64,000 nucleotides of DNA from Clostridia bacterium (GTDB lineage Bacteria > Bacillota > Clostridia > Oscillospirales > Acutalibacteraceae): positions 51,460-115,459 of the forward strand of contig JAFTWE010000001.1 in the NCBI GenBank assembly GCA_017465465.1, in the 5' to 3' direction. The notes beneath the pieces are model-generated. The model was given only the letters and a program-made list of their open reading frames with translations, was not told where the DNA came from and did not search any database. A program made the position numbers and the translations under genes. Positions 1 to 8,763 of the stretch are shown piece after piece (the stretch's first letter is position 1; every line of letters begins with the position of its first letter).

Positions 1-1632
1 AACATAAGCATTTTTCGCCGTACCTGTTTCAACGGTCTGCACCATTGCATCAAGCACCTGGCGGCAGGTTGACTCGGAGATTACCTGACGGCGGGCATAA
101 GGCTGAGTTTCTTTAACCACATTGCCGTCGTTATCAACAACCTTGCTTACAACATAGGGCTGCATAAGCTTGCCGCCGTTGGCGATTGCATTGACTGCGG
201 TAATCATCTGAATACCGGTAACGCCGAAGGACTGACCGAAGGAACAGCTTGCAAGGTTAACCTTGCTCATTTCATCGGGGTCAAAGTAAATGGATTTGCC
301 CTCACCGGGAAGGTCAATGCCTGTTTTTTCGGTAAATCCGAAGGCTTCAAAGTATTTGCAAAAGCTGCTTACTCCCAAACGCTGACCAACTGTGATGAAG
401 TAGGTGTTACAGGAGTTTGCCAAGGCTGTGTTCGGAGTTTCAAGACCGTGAGCCTTATTTTTAAAGCAGTTATAAGGTGTATCAATAATTTTGATATGGC
501 TTGTGCAGTTGAAACTGTCCATAACCTCATTTTCTTCAATACCTGCCGCAAGAGTAAAAACCTTAAAAACTGAGCCCGGCTCGTAGACATCAGAAACTGC
601 GTTGTTACTCCACTGATTTTGTCTTGCTGATGAAATAGCTTCATTTTTTGCTTTTTCATCAACAATTTCATCAATCTGAGCCATTACAGATTCGTTGTAA
701 ATTGTGCTGGGAGAGTTGGGGTCATAGTCATTTTTTGTTGACATTGCGAGGATTGCGCCTGTGTCAACATCCATAATTATGCCGTAACAGGTGTCGCACT
801 TTGTATCTTTATAGCACTGGTCAAGAGCATCTTCAAGATAACGCTGAATTGTTTCATCAATGGTTAAAACAAGGCTTGAACCCTGCTCAGCATCATAAAC
901 GGTTTCAAAATCAACGGATGAATTTGTGTTCATTGCGCTGTTTGAATAAATCTGTCTGCCGTCGGTACCTGTTAAAATCTCGTCATATTCATATTCAAGA
1001 CCGTAGCGGCCTGTATCACCGTCACCCGTAAAGCCGATGAGGGTTGAAGCAAGATTTCCGCTCGGGTAATAGCGCTTGGTATCAGCCTCAATGCCGATAA
1101 AAAAGCTGTAATAAACCATTCGGTCATTGTTTGAAGAGTCTTTATAAAGAATATACTGCTTCATAAAGTCGCTTACCAAATCGCGCTGAGTTTTTTCAAC
1201 CTTGGCTTTTACAAGAACATATTTGTAGCTTGACTGACTGACAAACTTTTCTTTAAGCTCTGCGGCATCAAGCTCAAAAATCTCTGCGAGCTTATTGCTT
1301 ACATCATCAAGACCCTGCTTGAGCACTGATTCGGGAATTTTGCTTTGGGATGTTGTGAAGTTGCTGGGGTTAACATACACCTTCCACACTGCGGCGCTTT
1401 CAGCAAGGATGTTCATATTGCAGTCATAAATCACACCTCTTTGGGCGGTTATAACATTATCTTCAAGCTGGTTATTTTCAGCGTAGGCCTTGTATGTATC
1501 TCCGTTTACTATCTGCACATAAAACAGCGAGGCAATGTTAGCTATGAAAAGAATTATTATCAGAGCTAAAACAACAATACTTCTTATCATTGTTTCTTTT
1601 CTTGTTACCTTTTTGGATTTTTTGCCGGCCAT
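1..1632 (-). CDS. Class B penicillin-binding protein (FtsI/SpoVD-like), 3' end cut by window edge
   Basis: This is a septal or spore-cortex transpeptidase that cross-links peptidoglycan at the outer membrane face. It reads leftwards from ATG at 1632 and runs off the window after 544 residues. A short basic N-terminus is followed by one membrane segment (about residues 14-37). The PBP dimerisation domain comes next, then the transpeptidase domain. The active-site tetrad is SVFK with serine at about residue 354, and the second motif is SCN at about 407-409. The KTG motif lies just beyond the window, so PASTA repeats that would separate SpoVD from PBP2B cannot be seen. It follows mraZ, rsmH and an ftsL-like gene, the canonical order of the division cluster. 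The family call is secure; the SpoVD versus FtsI choice is open. Confidence 0.93.
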   Translation of the reverse strand, partial: MAGKKSKKVTRKETMIRSIVVLALIIILFIANIASLFYVQIVNGDTYKAYAENNQLEDNVITAQRGVIYDCNMNILAESAAVWKVYVNPSNFTTSQSKIPESVLKQGLDDVSNKLAEIFELDAAELKEKFVSQSSYKYVLVKAKVEKTQRDLVSDFMKQYILYKDSSNNDRMVYYSFFIGIEADTKRYYPSGNLASTLIGFTGDGDTGRYGLEYEYDEILTGTDGRQIYSNSAMNTNSSVDFETVYDAEQGSSLVLTIDETIQRYLEDALDQCYKDTKCDTCYGIIMDVDTGAILAMSTKNDYDPNSPSTIYNESVMAQIDEIVDEKAKNEAISSARQNQWSNNAVSDVYEPGSVFKVFTLAAGIEENEVMDSFNCTSHIKIIDTPYNCFKNKAHGLETPNTALANSCNTYFITVGQRLGVSSFCKYFEAFGFTEKTGIDLPGEGKSIYFDPDEMSKVNLASCSFGQSFGVTGIQMITAVNAIANGGKLMQPYVVSKVVDNDGNVVKETQPYARRQVISESTCRQVLDAMVQTVETGTAKNAYV

Positions 1633-1713
1633 AGCATTTCCCCCTTATAAGCATAATAATCAGCAAATTTCATCTGTAATCGTCAAAAATTTGGGTGGTT
1701 TTAAAATCACCGC

Positions 1714-1738
1714 AAGGGCGGATGAGAAATCCGCCCTT
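1714..1738. other. Hairpin between ftsL-like gene and PBP gene
   Basis: Arms AAGGGCGGAT (1714-1723) and ATCCGCCCTT (1729-1738) form a 10-bp perfect stem. A T-rich tail follows only on the plus strand. On the minus strand, the direction of the division genes, it has no U-run, so it is more likely an RNA-stability or processing element than a terminator of ftsL. A second small palindrome (GGTGGTTTTAAAATCACC) lies directly left of it. Confidence 0.6.
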
Positions 1739-1785
1739 TTATAATATGATTTTTATCATTCTTATTATTCATTTTTACAGGGCTT

Positions 1786-2214
1786 TCAGTTTACTTCATA
1801 ATAGTTAATCTGATAGCCGTCTTTTTTAATCATACCGAGATTTTTCTCAGCATAAGCAGAGATATTGACTATTGAATACATTGAATCAACAGTGCTTCTG
1901 AGCCTTACATTTTCACTTTCTGCTTCCTGCATAACTGTTTCAAGCTCCTGCTTCTGAGCGTCAAGGTCCATTACAACAGCTCTGCAATAAACAGAAGAAC
2001 CAAGGAAAACGAGGAGTAAAAGTGACACAAGGGCAATTTTAACAGCCTGACGGCGTGAGTATTTTGCCTCTTCCTTTAAATCTCTGCGACTGCGGGGCTT
2101 TTTGGGTACAACATGGGGTTTGACGGGAGCGTCAACCTTAGGAGCCGCCGAGCTTTTTCTGTTAATTGTATTGTCAAATAAATCAAAATCGTAAGCTAAA
2201 TTATTGGTAGCCAT
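1786..2214 (-). CDS. ftsL: FtsL-like cell division / septum formation initiator protein
   Basis: A 142-residue bitopic protein: a basic, proline- and lysine-rich cytoplasmic N-terminus (about residues 1-58), one membrane helix (about 60-80), then a heptad-like coiled coil (about 83-115) ending in a short extracellular tail. This is the FtsL/DivIC plan; FtsL bridges FtsB and the septal synthase. The position between rsmH and the PBP gene is where ftsL sits in Firmicutes. A GTG six bases upstream (2220) is in frame, but the AAAGGA ribosome site is 8 nt from the ATG at 2214 and only 2 nt from the GTG, so 2214 is chosen. FtsL sequence is poorly conserved, so the name rests on topology and position. 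Confidence 0.8.
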   Translation of the reverse strand: MATNNLAYDFDLFDNTINRKSSAAPKVDAPVKPHVVPKKPRSRRDLKEEAKYSRRQAVKIALVSLLLLVFLGSSVYCRAVVMDLDAQKQELETVMQEAESENVRLRSTVDSMYSIVNISAYAEKNLGMIKKDGYQINYYEVN

Positions 2215-2234
2215 GTGCACCGTCCTTTCTTATG

Positions 2235-3167
2235 TTACAAATTTATCTTTTCAATCACTCTTAATTTTGCACTTCGTGAGCGTGAATTTTCTTCAATTTC
2301 ATTTTTTGAAGGTGTTACGGGCTTGAACGGAATTTTACCCTTGGGAACTCTGCCGCACACACATACAGGAAATTCGGGAGGGCAAATGCAACCCTCGCAG
2401 AACTTTTTGAATTTATTTTTAACCACTCTGTCTTCAAGAGAATGGAAAGTGATTATCGCAAGTCTGCCGCCGACATTGAGGCGTTCAAACATATAATCAA
2501 GGGCTGTTTCAAGCTTGTCTATTTCTCCGTTGACCTGGATTCTTAAAGCCTGAAAGGTTTTTCTTGCCGGGTGACCGTCACGCCTGAACTTGGCAGGAAC
2601 TGAATCTCTTACGATATCTGCAAGCTCAAAGGTGGTTTCAATAGGCTTTTGCTCTCTCGCTTTAACAATATTCCTTGAAATCTGCGGAGCAAACTTTTCG
2701 TCACCGTAAGTAAAAAGAATTCTCTGAAGCTCCTGCTGTGAAAGTGAATTAACCAAATCTGCGGCTGAAACACCCCGCTGGCTCATTCGCATATCAAGCG
2801 GTGCATCCTTGTGAAAAGAGAAGCCCCTCTCCCCTGTGTCAAGCTGATGAGAGCTGACACCAAGGTCTGCCATTATTCCGTCGGCTCCGTTTTCTTCATA
2901 GCCTAAGGATGTCATAATTTCATTTATATTAACAAAATTGTCGTGAACAATCGTTACTCTCTTATCGCCGTCAAAACGGTTAGTCAGAGTTTCAATAGCC
3001 GAAGGGTCCTGGTCAATGCAAATCATTCTGCCGTAGGTTATTGATTCAAGAGCAAGTGCGCTGTGACCGCCGCCGCCCGCTGTGCAATCAAGATATACGC
3101 CGTCGGGTTTGATATTGAGGGCTTCAACTGTCTGCTCTCTTAAAACGGTGATGTGTTTAAATTCCAT
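2235..3167 (-). CDS. rsmH: 16S rRNA (cytosine1402-N4)-methyltransferase
   Basis: RsmH (MraW) methylates N4 of C1402 in the decoding centre of 16S rRNA using S-adenosylmethionine. The 310-residue length is typical. The SAM-binding loop DCTAGGGGHS appears at about residues 28-37. The conserved segments DLGVSSHQLD, RGFSFHKDAPLDMRM and ITFHSLEDR follow in family order, and a Cys-rich stretch (CEGCICPPEFPVC) sits near the C-terminus. Ribosome site GGAGGAG precedes ATG 3167. It is 15 nt downstream of mraZ and in the same operon. Confidence 0.97.
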   Translation of the reverse strand: MEFKHITVLREQTVEALNIKPDGVYLDCTAGGGGHSALALESITYGRMICIDQDPSAIETLTNRFDGDKRVTIVHDNFVNINEIMTSLGYEENGADGIMADLGVSSHQLDTGERGFSFHKDAPLDMRMSQRGVSAADLVNSLSQQELQRILFTYGDEKFAPQISRNIVKAREQKPIETTFELADIVRDSVPAKFRRDGHPARKTFQALRIQVNGEIDKLETALDYMFERLNVGGRLAIITFHSLEDRVVKNKFKKFCEGCICPPEFPVCVCGRVPKGKIPFKPVTPSKNEIEENSRSRSAKLRVIEKINL

Positions 3168-3182
3168 AAACTCTCCTCCGCC

Positions 3183-3650
3183 TTAGAAATACAGGCTGTC
3201 GATAAAGTCGGCTTCTTTGTCGGTAATATTGAAGATATCCTTATCATCCTCAGCAGCTTTAAGAAGAAGACTGCGGCCGTTACCTGAAAGCTGAACTGTT
3301 TTTTCAACGCCGATAGCTTTGAGGAAATCCTTGTCAATTTTAAGTCTGCCCTGAGAGTCAACAGTCTGCTCATCAAGCAAGGAGTATATGCGGTTAGACA
3401 TTGCTATGCGGTCTTTCGGGTTCTGGATAGCGTCAATTTTGGGCTGAGCGAATTCAAGCCAGCCGTCGTAAGTGTAGATGCAAATCTCCTTACGGTGAGG
3501 AGCGCAGAAAACATAAACAGCGTCATATTCCTTCTGAGAGCGTTCAAGCTGAGTGCGGAAACGGGCAGGAAGAGAGATTCTGCTTTTGTCGTCTAATGTT
3601 CTTGTGCACTGTTTGCCCACAAAAAGCTCAGGTTTTTTTGCAAATTCCAT
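3183..3650 (-). CDS. mraZ: Transcriptional regulator MraZ
   Basis: MraZ is an AbrB-like DNA-binding protein at the head of the division cluster that represses its own operon in species where it has been studied. The 155-residue protein carries the duplicated fold: first half with DDKSRISLPARFR (about residues 20-32), second half with VDSQGRLKIDKDFLKAIG (about 96-113). It is slightly longer than the usual ~143 residues because of an acidic C-terminal tail. A consensus promoter and three GGGA-type repeats lie just upstream. Confidence 0.95.
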   Translation of the reverse strand: MEFAKKPELFVGKQCTRTLDDKSRISLPARFRTQLERSQKEYDAVYVFCAPHRKEICIYTYDGWLEFAQPKIDAIQNPKDRIAMSNRIYSLLDEQTVDSQGRLKIDKDFLKAIGVEKTVQLSGNGRSLLLKAAEDDKDIFNITDKEADFIDSLYF

Positions 3651-3677
3651 TCCACACTCACTCCCTTTCTATTCCCA
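3651..3677 (-). promoter_or_regulatory. Candidate MraZ-binding repeats in the mraZ leader
   Basis: Read on the minus strand, TGGGA (3677-3673), AGGGA (3666-3662) and GTGGA (3655-3651) are spaced exactly 11 bp apart between the promoter and the mraZ start. MraZ of other bacteria binds short direct TGGG-type repeats near its own promoter, usually with about 10-bp period. The third copy is degenerate and the repeats overlap the ribosome site, so this is tentative. Confidence 0.45.
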
Positions 3678-3688
3678 GATGTACCACA

Positions 3689-3717
3689 ATTATATACCTT
3701 AATTCCTCTTGTGTCAA
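3689..3717 (-). promoter_or_regulatory. Promoter of the mraZ division operon
   Basis: On the minus strand: -35 TTGACA (3717-3712), a 17-bp spacer, and -10 TATAAT (3694-3689). This is a perfect vegetative sigma-A promoter with start expected near 3682. Confidence 0.9.
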
Positions 3718-3796
3718 TAACCTAAAACAAAAAATATTGAGATAATTAAACAAAACATTCGTGTTTGATTTGTGCAAAATACAAATATCAAAAATA

Positions 3797-3825
3797 TTGC
3801 ATAAATGAGAAAATAATGGTATAAT
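3797..3825 (+). promoter_or_regulatory. Promoter of the secreted metallophosphoesterase gene
   Basis: -35 TTGCAT (3797-3802), 17-bp spacer, -10 TATAAT (3820-3825), then CGGAGG 15 nt before the ATG at 3857. It is divergent from the mraZ promoter. Confidence 0.75.
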
Positions 3826-3856
3826 TATTTATCTTTTAAACGGAGGTAATTTTCAA

Positions 3857-5338
3857 ATGAACAAGATATGCAGAAAAGTCATCAGTGTTGTTCTTTGCCT
3901 TAGCCTTCTCCTTTCAATGGGTATGGTTTCAGCATTTGCAACAGATGGCACAGCAGTTGAAAGAGTTTCTTGTGTTGTTAACGGTGACACAGCTTCTCAG
4001 AGAGGCTTCACCTGGTACACAGAGGCAGAAACCGCAACAGAAATCAAAATTTTCAAAAATGCTGTTGCTGATGTAACAGACACCCTCACCCTTTCAAATG
4101 TTAAGTGTGAAGAGTGGGAAGGTCACTATATGCATCAGGTAACTGTTTCAGGCCTTGAAGCAGGCACACTTTACACCTATGTTGTTGGTGACGGCAATGT
4201 ATGGAGCGATGTAGGCACATTCACAACCGACGACGGTGATGACAAAATCAACTTCATCACAATCGCAGACGTTCAGGCAAGCTCTGAAGAGAACTTTGAA
4301 AAAGCTTCTTATGTTATGGAAGCTGCCGCAAAAATGATGCCCAACGCAGACTTTGTTGCTAACCTTGGTGACTACACTAACGACAGCACAAACGAAGAAT
4401 GGGACGCTTACTTCAAATATTTCCAGAAATATAACAATATGGCTACTCATGTTCCTGTTGCAGGTAACCATGACGGACTTGGTGTTTGGCATTGGTTTGA
4501 GAACATGTTCGCTCTTGACACAAGCGAAAGCGTTCAGAATCTCAACGGTGTAAACTACTCATTCGATTACGGTAATGTTCACTTTGCTGTTCTTAACACC
4601 AACGACCTTATTGCTATTTCAAACGCTCAGCTCAACTGGCTCAGAAACGATATGAACTCAACAGACGCTGACTGGAAAATCGTGCTCATGCACAAATCAC
4701 CTTACACTCTCGGTAAGGACGGTAAATGGCCTGATGCCCTCTACCTTTCAGAGGCTTTGACAAATGTTCTTGATGAGTGCAATGTTGATGTTGTTATGTC
4801 AGGTCACGACCATCAGTATCTTCGCACAAAGTCACTTTATGACAACGCAGTAGCAGAAGACGGCAACGGCACAACATACATCCTTGCAGGTACCGCAGGC
4901 ACAAAGAGATACGAGGTTCGCGAATTTATGCCCGGCACATATATGCAGACAGAATTCATCGACGCTCTCACAATCCAGAAGAACGGCTACGGCAACTACT
5001 GGGACGGCGAAGATTGGGACCAGACTGACCCCGAAAGAATCGGCGGTGTATTCTCAACAATGAGCATTGACGGCGGCGAGCTCAAGTTTGAAGCTTATGT
5101 TGTTAACGATGAAACACAGGAGCTCAAGCTCATCGACGAAATGACTATCACCAAAGAAACAGGTGAAAACGAAGCTACATTTGAAGGCGACAATTCAACA
5201 TCAACATTTGAATACGCTCTCGATGTTGTTCCCTCATTCCTCAGCCTTGCAGCTTATGCTATCGGCAACTGGCTTATCAAAACAGTATTTAATCTTCCTA
5301 AGATTCTCTACTATGTAATTAAGACAGACACATTCTAA
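3857..5338 (+). CDS. Secreted purple-acid-phosphatase-like metallophosphoesterase
   Basis: A 493-residue exported hydrolase of the calcineurin-like metallophosphoesterase superfamily. Residues 1-29 form a signal peptide (basic start, leucine-rich core, cleavage expected after AFA). An N-terminal Ig/fibronectin-like domain of the purple acid phosphatase type (about 35-125) is followed by the metal-binding core: DVQASS, GDYTND, GNHDG, MHKSPY and SGHDHQY carry the dinuclear metal ligands in family order. The C-terminal ~40 residues are strongly hydrophobic and may hold the enzyme at the membrane. Natural substrate (phosphomonoester or phosphodiester) cannot be read from sequence. It is a single-gene unit ending at a bidirectional terminator. 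Confidence 0.88.
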   Translation: MNKICRKVISVVLCLSLLLSMGMVSAFATDGTAVERVSCVVNGDTASQRGFTWYTEAETATEIKIFKNAVADVTDTLTLSNVKCEEWEGHYMHQVTVSGLEAGTLYTYVVGDGNVWSDVGTFTTDDGDDKINFITIADVQASSEENFEKASYVMEAAAKMMPNADFVANLGDYTNDSTNEEWDAYFKYFQKYNNMATHVPVAGNHDGLGVWHWFENMFALDTSESVQNLNGVNYSFDYGNVHFAVLNTNDLIAISNAQLNWLRNDMNSTDADWKIVLMHKSPYTLGKDGKWPDALYLSEALTNVLDECNVDVVMSGHDHQYLRTKSLYDNAVAEDGNGTTYILAGTAGTKRYEVREFMPGTYMQTEFIDALTIQKNGYGNYWDGEDWDQTDPERIGGVFSTMSIDGGELKFEAYVVNDETQELKLIDEMTITKETGENEATFEGDNSTSTFEYALDVVPSFLSLAAYAIGNWLIKTVFNLPKILYYVIKTDTF

Positions 5339-5350
5339 GACATAACAAAA

Positions 5351-5381
5351 GACCGTAGGAGTTAACCTACGGTCTTATTTT
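5351..5381. terminator. Bidirectional intrinsic terminator between convergent genes
   Basis: Perfect 9-bp stem GACCGTAGG / CCTACGGTC (5351-5359, 5366-5374) with a 6-nt loop. It is followed by TTATTTTTTT on the plus strand and by TTTTG on the minus strand, so it can serve both the phosphoesterase and the converging GH78 gene. Confidence 0.9.
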
Positions 5382-5388
5382 TTTGCTT

Positions 5389-7374
5389 TTAATAAGGCTT
5401 TACTTTATCCGAGAACACAATCAGCGGAGCTGTTGCCCAAGGGTGGAAAAGGCTTGTGTTTTTCTTCTGCTCCTTGCCCCAGGCTTCAAAGGTGGTGGTT
5501 GCACCCTCTTTGAGCATATTCAGCCAACAGCTTTCGTCGGTTGCAAGCTCTTCGGCAAGCTCCCTTTCCCCTTGCTTTACAAGGGCGGCAAGGGCAAAAT
5601 ATGCCATATACACACCCATTGAGTTAAGTCTTTTTTCTTTCAGCAGGTCAATTATGGCCTGCTTTGTTTTTTCATCAATTCCGATATTAAAAAGAAGAGG
5701 AAGAATATTTGAATGGATTGCGGAATGTGAAGTTTCACGGCTGTCACAAAACAAATTAGTTTCGCTGTTGTAAAAATAATCCAAATAACTCTCTTCCGCC
5801 TTTTTGGTTATACCTGTAATAGGCTTGTTCAAAAGCGAATATATTTCATCCATTGACTGCAAAAATCCGCACCAGAAGGCATTGATAACATTATGCACTC
5901 CGTCTCCTATGGGTTTGGTTAAGGGGAAATCGTAGCCGTCACGGAAGTTATCAGGCCAATCCACAAGATTCCACTTATCCTTTACTCCGTCAAGCAAAAA
6001 ATCTTCATTCATATACTGAGAAAAATGCTTATACATCCCTGTAAGATACGGCTCAGTCTTTTTAACAAAATCAAGGTCATTATCTACGCTGTAAACCCAA
6101 CACACCTGAGCGGGAAGCTGGAGGGAGTAATCAGCAATTTCCTGCATAAGCGATGCGCCCGAAACAGCCATAAGCCCCGGGCATATAAAAGAAGAATGGC
6201 AAAAATCCATGATAGCCTTTTTCATCATAGCTGTGTCTCCGGTAACGGCAACCTGCGCCCTTGCAGAAACAGAAGCGTCCCCGAGATACTGACCTTTTTC
6301 TCTCGACGGGCAATCGGAGAAGCATTCCTGAGTGCCGTATTTCACGGTATGTTTGCAAAGCTCAAGTATTTTTAAAAGGTCAGGGCTTTGAGTGGTGTAA
6401 GATGAATTATCCTCAAAGGGATAATGCCTGACAGTAAGCAGAATTTCATTAAGATTAACAGCTTCAGGAAACAGAATTTCAGCATAGCGAAAAGCCTTAT
6501 AGTCAAACTGACTTAATTCATCATTTCCGCCTGAAAGAATCCATTTATCTTCATAGGTGCAGTTGCAACGCATATCGTAGCGGACAGAGCCGTCGTTATT
6601 GAGCTCCTCACCCAATCTGATTGTAACGGTGTCTCCCCTGCCGCCCTTTGCTCTGAGTTTGATATAGCCAACCGCTTCAAAGCCGAAATCAACAAAAAGG
6701 CCGCCGTGAATCTTTTTGACTTCTTTGGGTTTAACATCATAAATTTCAAGCTGTTTTGTTGGTTGTTTAACGAGAGTATAATCAGCGTTTTTATATACAG
6801 CCGACTTACCCCAATCAGAATCATCAAAATCTGTTGCAAAAAAATTTACATTTTTATCGCGGCTGTCATAACATTCACAAAATGCGGTGTCATAACCAAC
6901 TTTTTCAAGTGCAGAAAATCCCGTGTGATTTTGGCAAAGCCAGCTTTCATCGCTGACAAGAACGGTTTCACCGTCAGCATCAAGTGACAGCCACAGCATC
7001 TGCCTTAAATCCCCTGACACCCACACGCGGTTGATAAGCCCCTGGTAATAGCAATGCACCGCAAAGGTATTGTCGCCCTCTGCAAGGTACGGCGTTACAT
7101 CAATTTCATTATAATAATTTGAGTCTGGATAAGATGATGCAGGGCCCTGAGTGACAAATTGACCGTTGATATAAAGCTTATAATAATCGTCGGCAGTTAT
7201 TTTGAGAGTTGCTTTTTTGGCTCTTTTTAAAGTGAATTTCTTTCTGAAAAGAATGTGTCTGTTTTGAAATCCTTCGGGAGAATTCGGCATTCTTTCTCCG
7301 CTGTGTTCTTTATGAAAAACATTTACGGGAACAAGATTGCAGAAATCAGGATGGCATATAAACTGAGGTTTCAT
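5389..7374 (-). CDS. GH78-type alpha-L-rhamnosidase-like glycoside hydrolase
   Basis: A 661-residue protein without signal peptide, so a cytoplasmic glycosidase. The N-terminal beta-sandwich has the rhamnosidase feature ADDYYKLYINGQFV followed by YNEIDVTPYLAEGDN. The (alpha/alpha)6 barrel carries the GH78 signature DCPSREKGQYLGD at about residue 345-357. It removes rhamnose or a related deoxysugar from oligosaccharides; the exact sugar is not determinable. TTG at 7392 is in frame, but ATG 7374 has the ribosome site GAGGAG 10 nt upstream and is preferred. Its 5' end overlaps the upstream membrane-protein gene by 29 nt, so the two are translationally linked. Confidence 0.85.
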   Translation of the reverse strand: MKPQFICHPDFCNLVPVNVFHKEHSGERMPNSPEGFQNRHILFRKKFTLKRAKKATLKITADDYYKLYINGQFVTQGPASSYPDSNYYNEIDVTPYLAEGDNTFAVHCYYQGLINRVWVSGDLRQMLWLSLDADGETVLVSDESWLCQNHTGFSALEKVGYDTAFCECYDSRDKNVNFFATDFDDSDWGKSAVYKNADYTLVKQPTKQLEIYDVKPKEVKKIHGGLFVDFGFEAVGYIKLRAKGGRGDTVTIRLGEELNNDGSVRYDMRCNCTYEDKWILSGGNDELSQFDYKAFRYAEILFPEAVNLNEILLTVRHYPFEDNSSYTTQSPDLLKILELCKHTVKYGTQECFSDCPSREKGQYLGDASVSARAQVAVTGDTAMMKKAIMDFCHSSFICPGLMAVSGASLMQEIADYSLQLPAQVCWVYSVDNDLDFVKKTEPYLTGMYKHFSQYMNEDFLLDGVKDKWNLVDWPDNFRDGYDFPLTKPIGDGVHNVINAFWCGFLQSMDEIYSLLNKPITGITKKAEESYLDYFYNSETNLFCDSRETSHSAIHSNILPLLFNIGIDEKTKQAIIDLLKEKRLNSMGVYMAYFALAALVKQGERELAEELATDESCWLNMLKEGATTTFEAWGKEQKKNTSLFHPWATAPLIVFSDKVKPY

Positions 7375-8569
7375 TTCTATTTTTCTCCTCAACTATTACA
7401 AGAGTAATTAAGATAAACGATATGAGCATAATGCAAAAGGTTCTGCAGCCTGATGCCCAGACAGTGGGCGAAAATCCCATCATCATTCGGCTTCCAAGCC
7501 CTAAAACCAGAACACTCATACAGTAAATTTTATTACCGTTGGATTTCACAAGGCTCAATATGCTGATTACAACCAAAACACCGATTATAATAAAAATTAT
7601 ATCCGCAACAGGCTCAAAGGAATAGACTGCCTTTTGCATTTTGTAATTCTTAAGCTCACCGAAAATATAAGGTGAAATAAAGCACAGCACCCCACTTAAG
7701 GCAGGAGGCAATAACGACAACAGCCTGAGCTTTGTGCTTTGCTTAAATGACATAACGCAAAGAAAAATCATAAATGCCAGCGAGCCTGCAAGGGTAAAAT
7801 AAATCTGAGAAGTTAAGCCGTAAAAGGTTGAAGAAAAGCCAAGCTCCAGCTTTTCAAAAATATTGAGAGATAAAAACTCAGGGAAGTACCTGCCGGTTTC
7901 ACGCACCATACGGTTGTTTTCACCGACGGTATTGATGTAATAAGAATAAGCAGTCATACCTGCCACAATTATGTTTTGAAAAATGAGGTAGAAATTTACC
8001 GTACGCTTTGAGAGAAGATAAACATTACCTGCAAGCAAAGCCACGAGCATCACCACAGCCATTTGCTGCATATTGGTGGCATAAAGCATCAACGGCAGAA
8101 CAAGAAGCCTTACAGAAAGCTTTGTTCTTTTACCGTAAATTAAATTTTTAAGCGGTAAAAGGCTGATTATACCAAAGGTTACAGGCCAAAGGTAATTAAC
8201 GGTGGTTGCAACAAAGCCTGCATCTACCATACACATTGTAGGGTAAACAGCAAGTATCGGTAACGCTTTGTGAACATTATCTGATGGCAGAATTTTGGGG
8301 ATTACCCAAACCAAAACTGTCAGCACCGCAGGATTTAAAATTCTCCACAAAAAATGAAAACGAGAAAAAATGTAGGTAAGCCCGTCAGTGAAAGGTCTTG
8401 CACTCCCCTGCAGAAAGTCAAAAAGACCTGCATCGGCAGACTTTGACAGGAAGATTTTATCATCACCCCAGTTAAGAGGCAAGACAAGATGCACCGCAAG
8501 AAAAACGAGATATAAAATTATGTAAAAGCGGTATTCTTTCGGAATATATTTTTCAATAAAAGCTTTCAT
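7346..8569 (-). CDS. Polytopic membrane protein (DUF6056-like), function unknown
   Basis: A 407-residue protein with about ten hydrophobic segments, starting with a cytoplasmic amphipathic stretch and a first helix at about residues 15-33. The overall plan, with a conserved-looking WGDD soon after helix 1 and long hydrophobic hairpins, recalls DUF6056 and glycosyltransferase-like (GT-C) membrane proteins, but no catalytic motif is convincing. It overlaps the downstream GH78 gene by 29 nt and probably forms a two-gene unit with it, hinting at a glycan-related role. Function not recognised. Confidence 0.7.
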   Translation of the reverse strand: MKAFIEKYIPKEYRFYIILYLVFLAVHLVLPLNWGDDKIFLSKSADAGLFDFLQGSARPFTDGLTYIFSRFHFLWRILNPAVLTVLVWVIPKILPSDNVHKALPILAVYPTMCMVDAGFVATTVNYLWPVTFGIISLLPLKNLIYGKRTKLSVRLLVLPLMLYATNMQQMAVVMLVALLAGNVYLLSKRTVNFYLIFQNIIVAGMTAYSYYINTVGENNRMVRETGRYFPEFLSLNIFEKLELGFSSTFYGLTSQIYFTLAGSLAFMIFLCVMSFKQSTKLRLLSLLPPALSGVLCFISPYIFGELKNYKMQKAVYSFEPVADIIFIIIGVLVVISILSLVKSNGNKIYCMSVLVLGLGSRMMMGFSPTVWASGCRTFCIMLISFILITLVIVEEKNRNETSVYMPS

Positions 8570-8620
8570 TTTATCACCGAGTTAATTCTATGCTTTCGAG
8601 GTTGCTTTGTCAAGGGTATC

Positions 8621-8669
8621 CGGCTCCCTTGTGCAAAGGGAGCTGTCACGAAGTGACTGAGGGATTGTA
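8621..8669. repeat. Dispersed intergenic repeat (two hairpins)
   Basis: Contains GGCTCCCTTGTGCAAAGGGAGC and GTCACGAAGTGAC followed by TGAGGGATTG. From memory, very similar intergenic units recur in Ruminococcaceae genomes; only one copy is in this window, so that statement rests on general knowledge. Confidence 0.55.
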
Positions 8670-8694
8670 ATAAATCGAAATTTTTCTATTTTTT

Positions 8695-8730
8695 GGCAGA
8701 TGCCCAATGGGCGCCCCTACGATGCTGACG
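8695..8730. repeat. Dispersed repeat fragment with GCCCCTACGAT signature
   Basis: Contains the small palindrome GCCCAATGGGC followed by GCCCCTACGATGCTG. The same layout (palindrome, then GCCCCTACGATATTG) recurs at 28621-28650, so these are two members of one repeat family in the window. Confidence 0.5.
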
Positions 8731-8763
8731 GTGGCATTTTTCAGGATATGGCGTATTTGCTCA

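Noticed and set aside
3885..4553. Additional ORFs on both strands inside the phosphoesterase gene
   Set aside because: They are other-frame shadows of a gene with signal peptide and full metal motifs; no ribosome sites.
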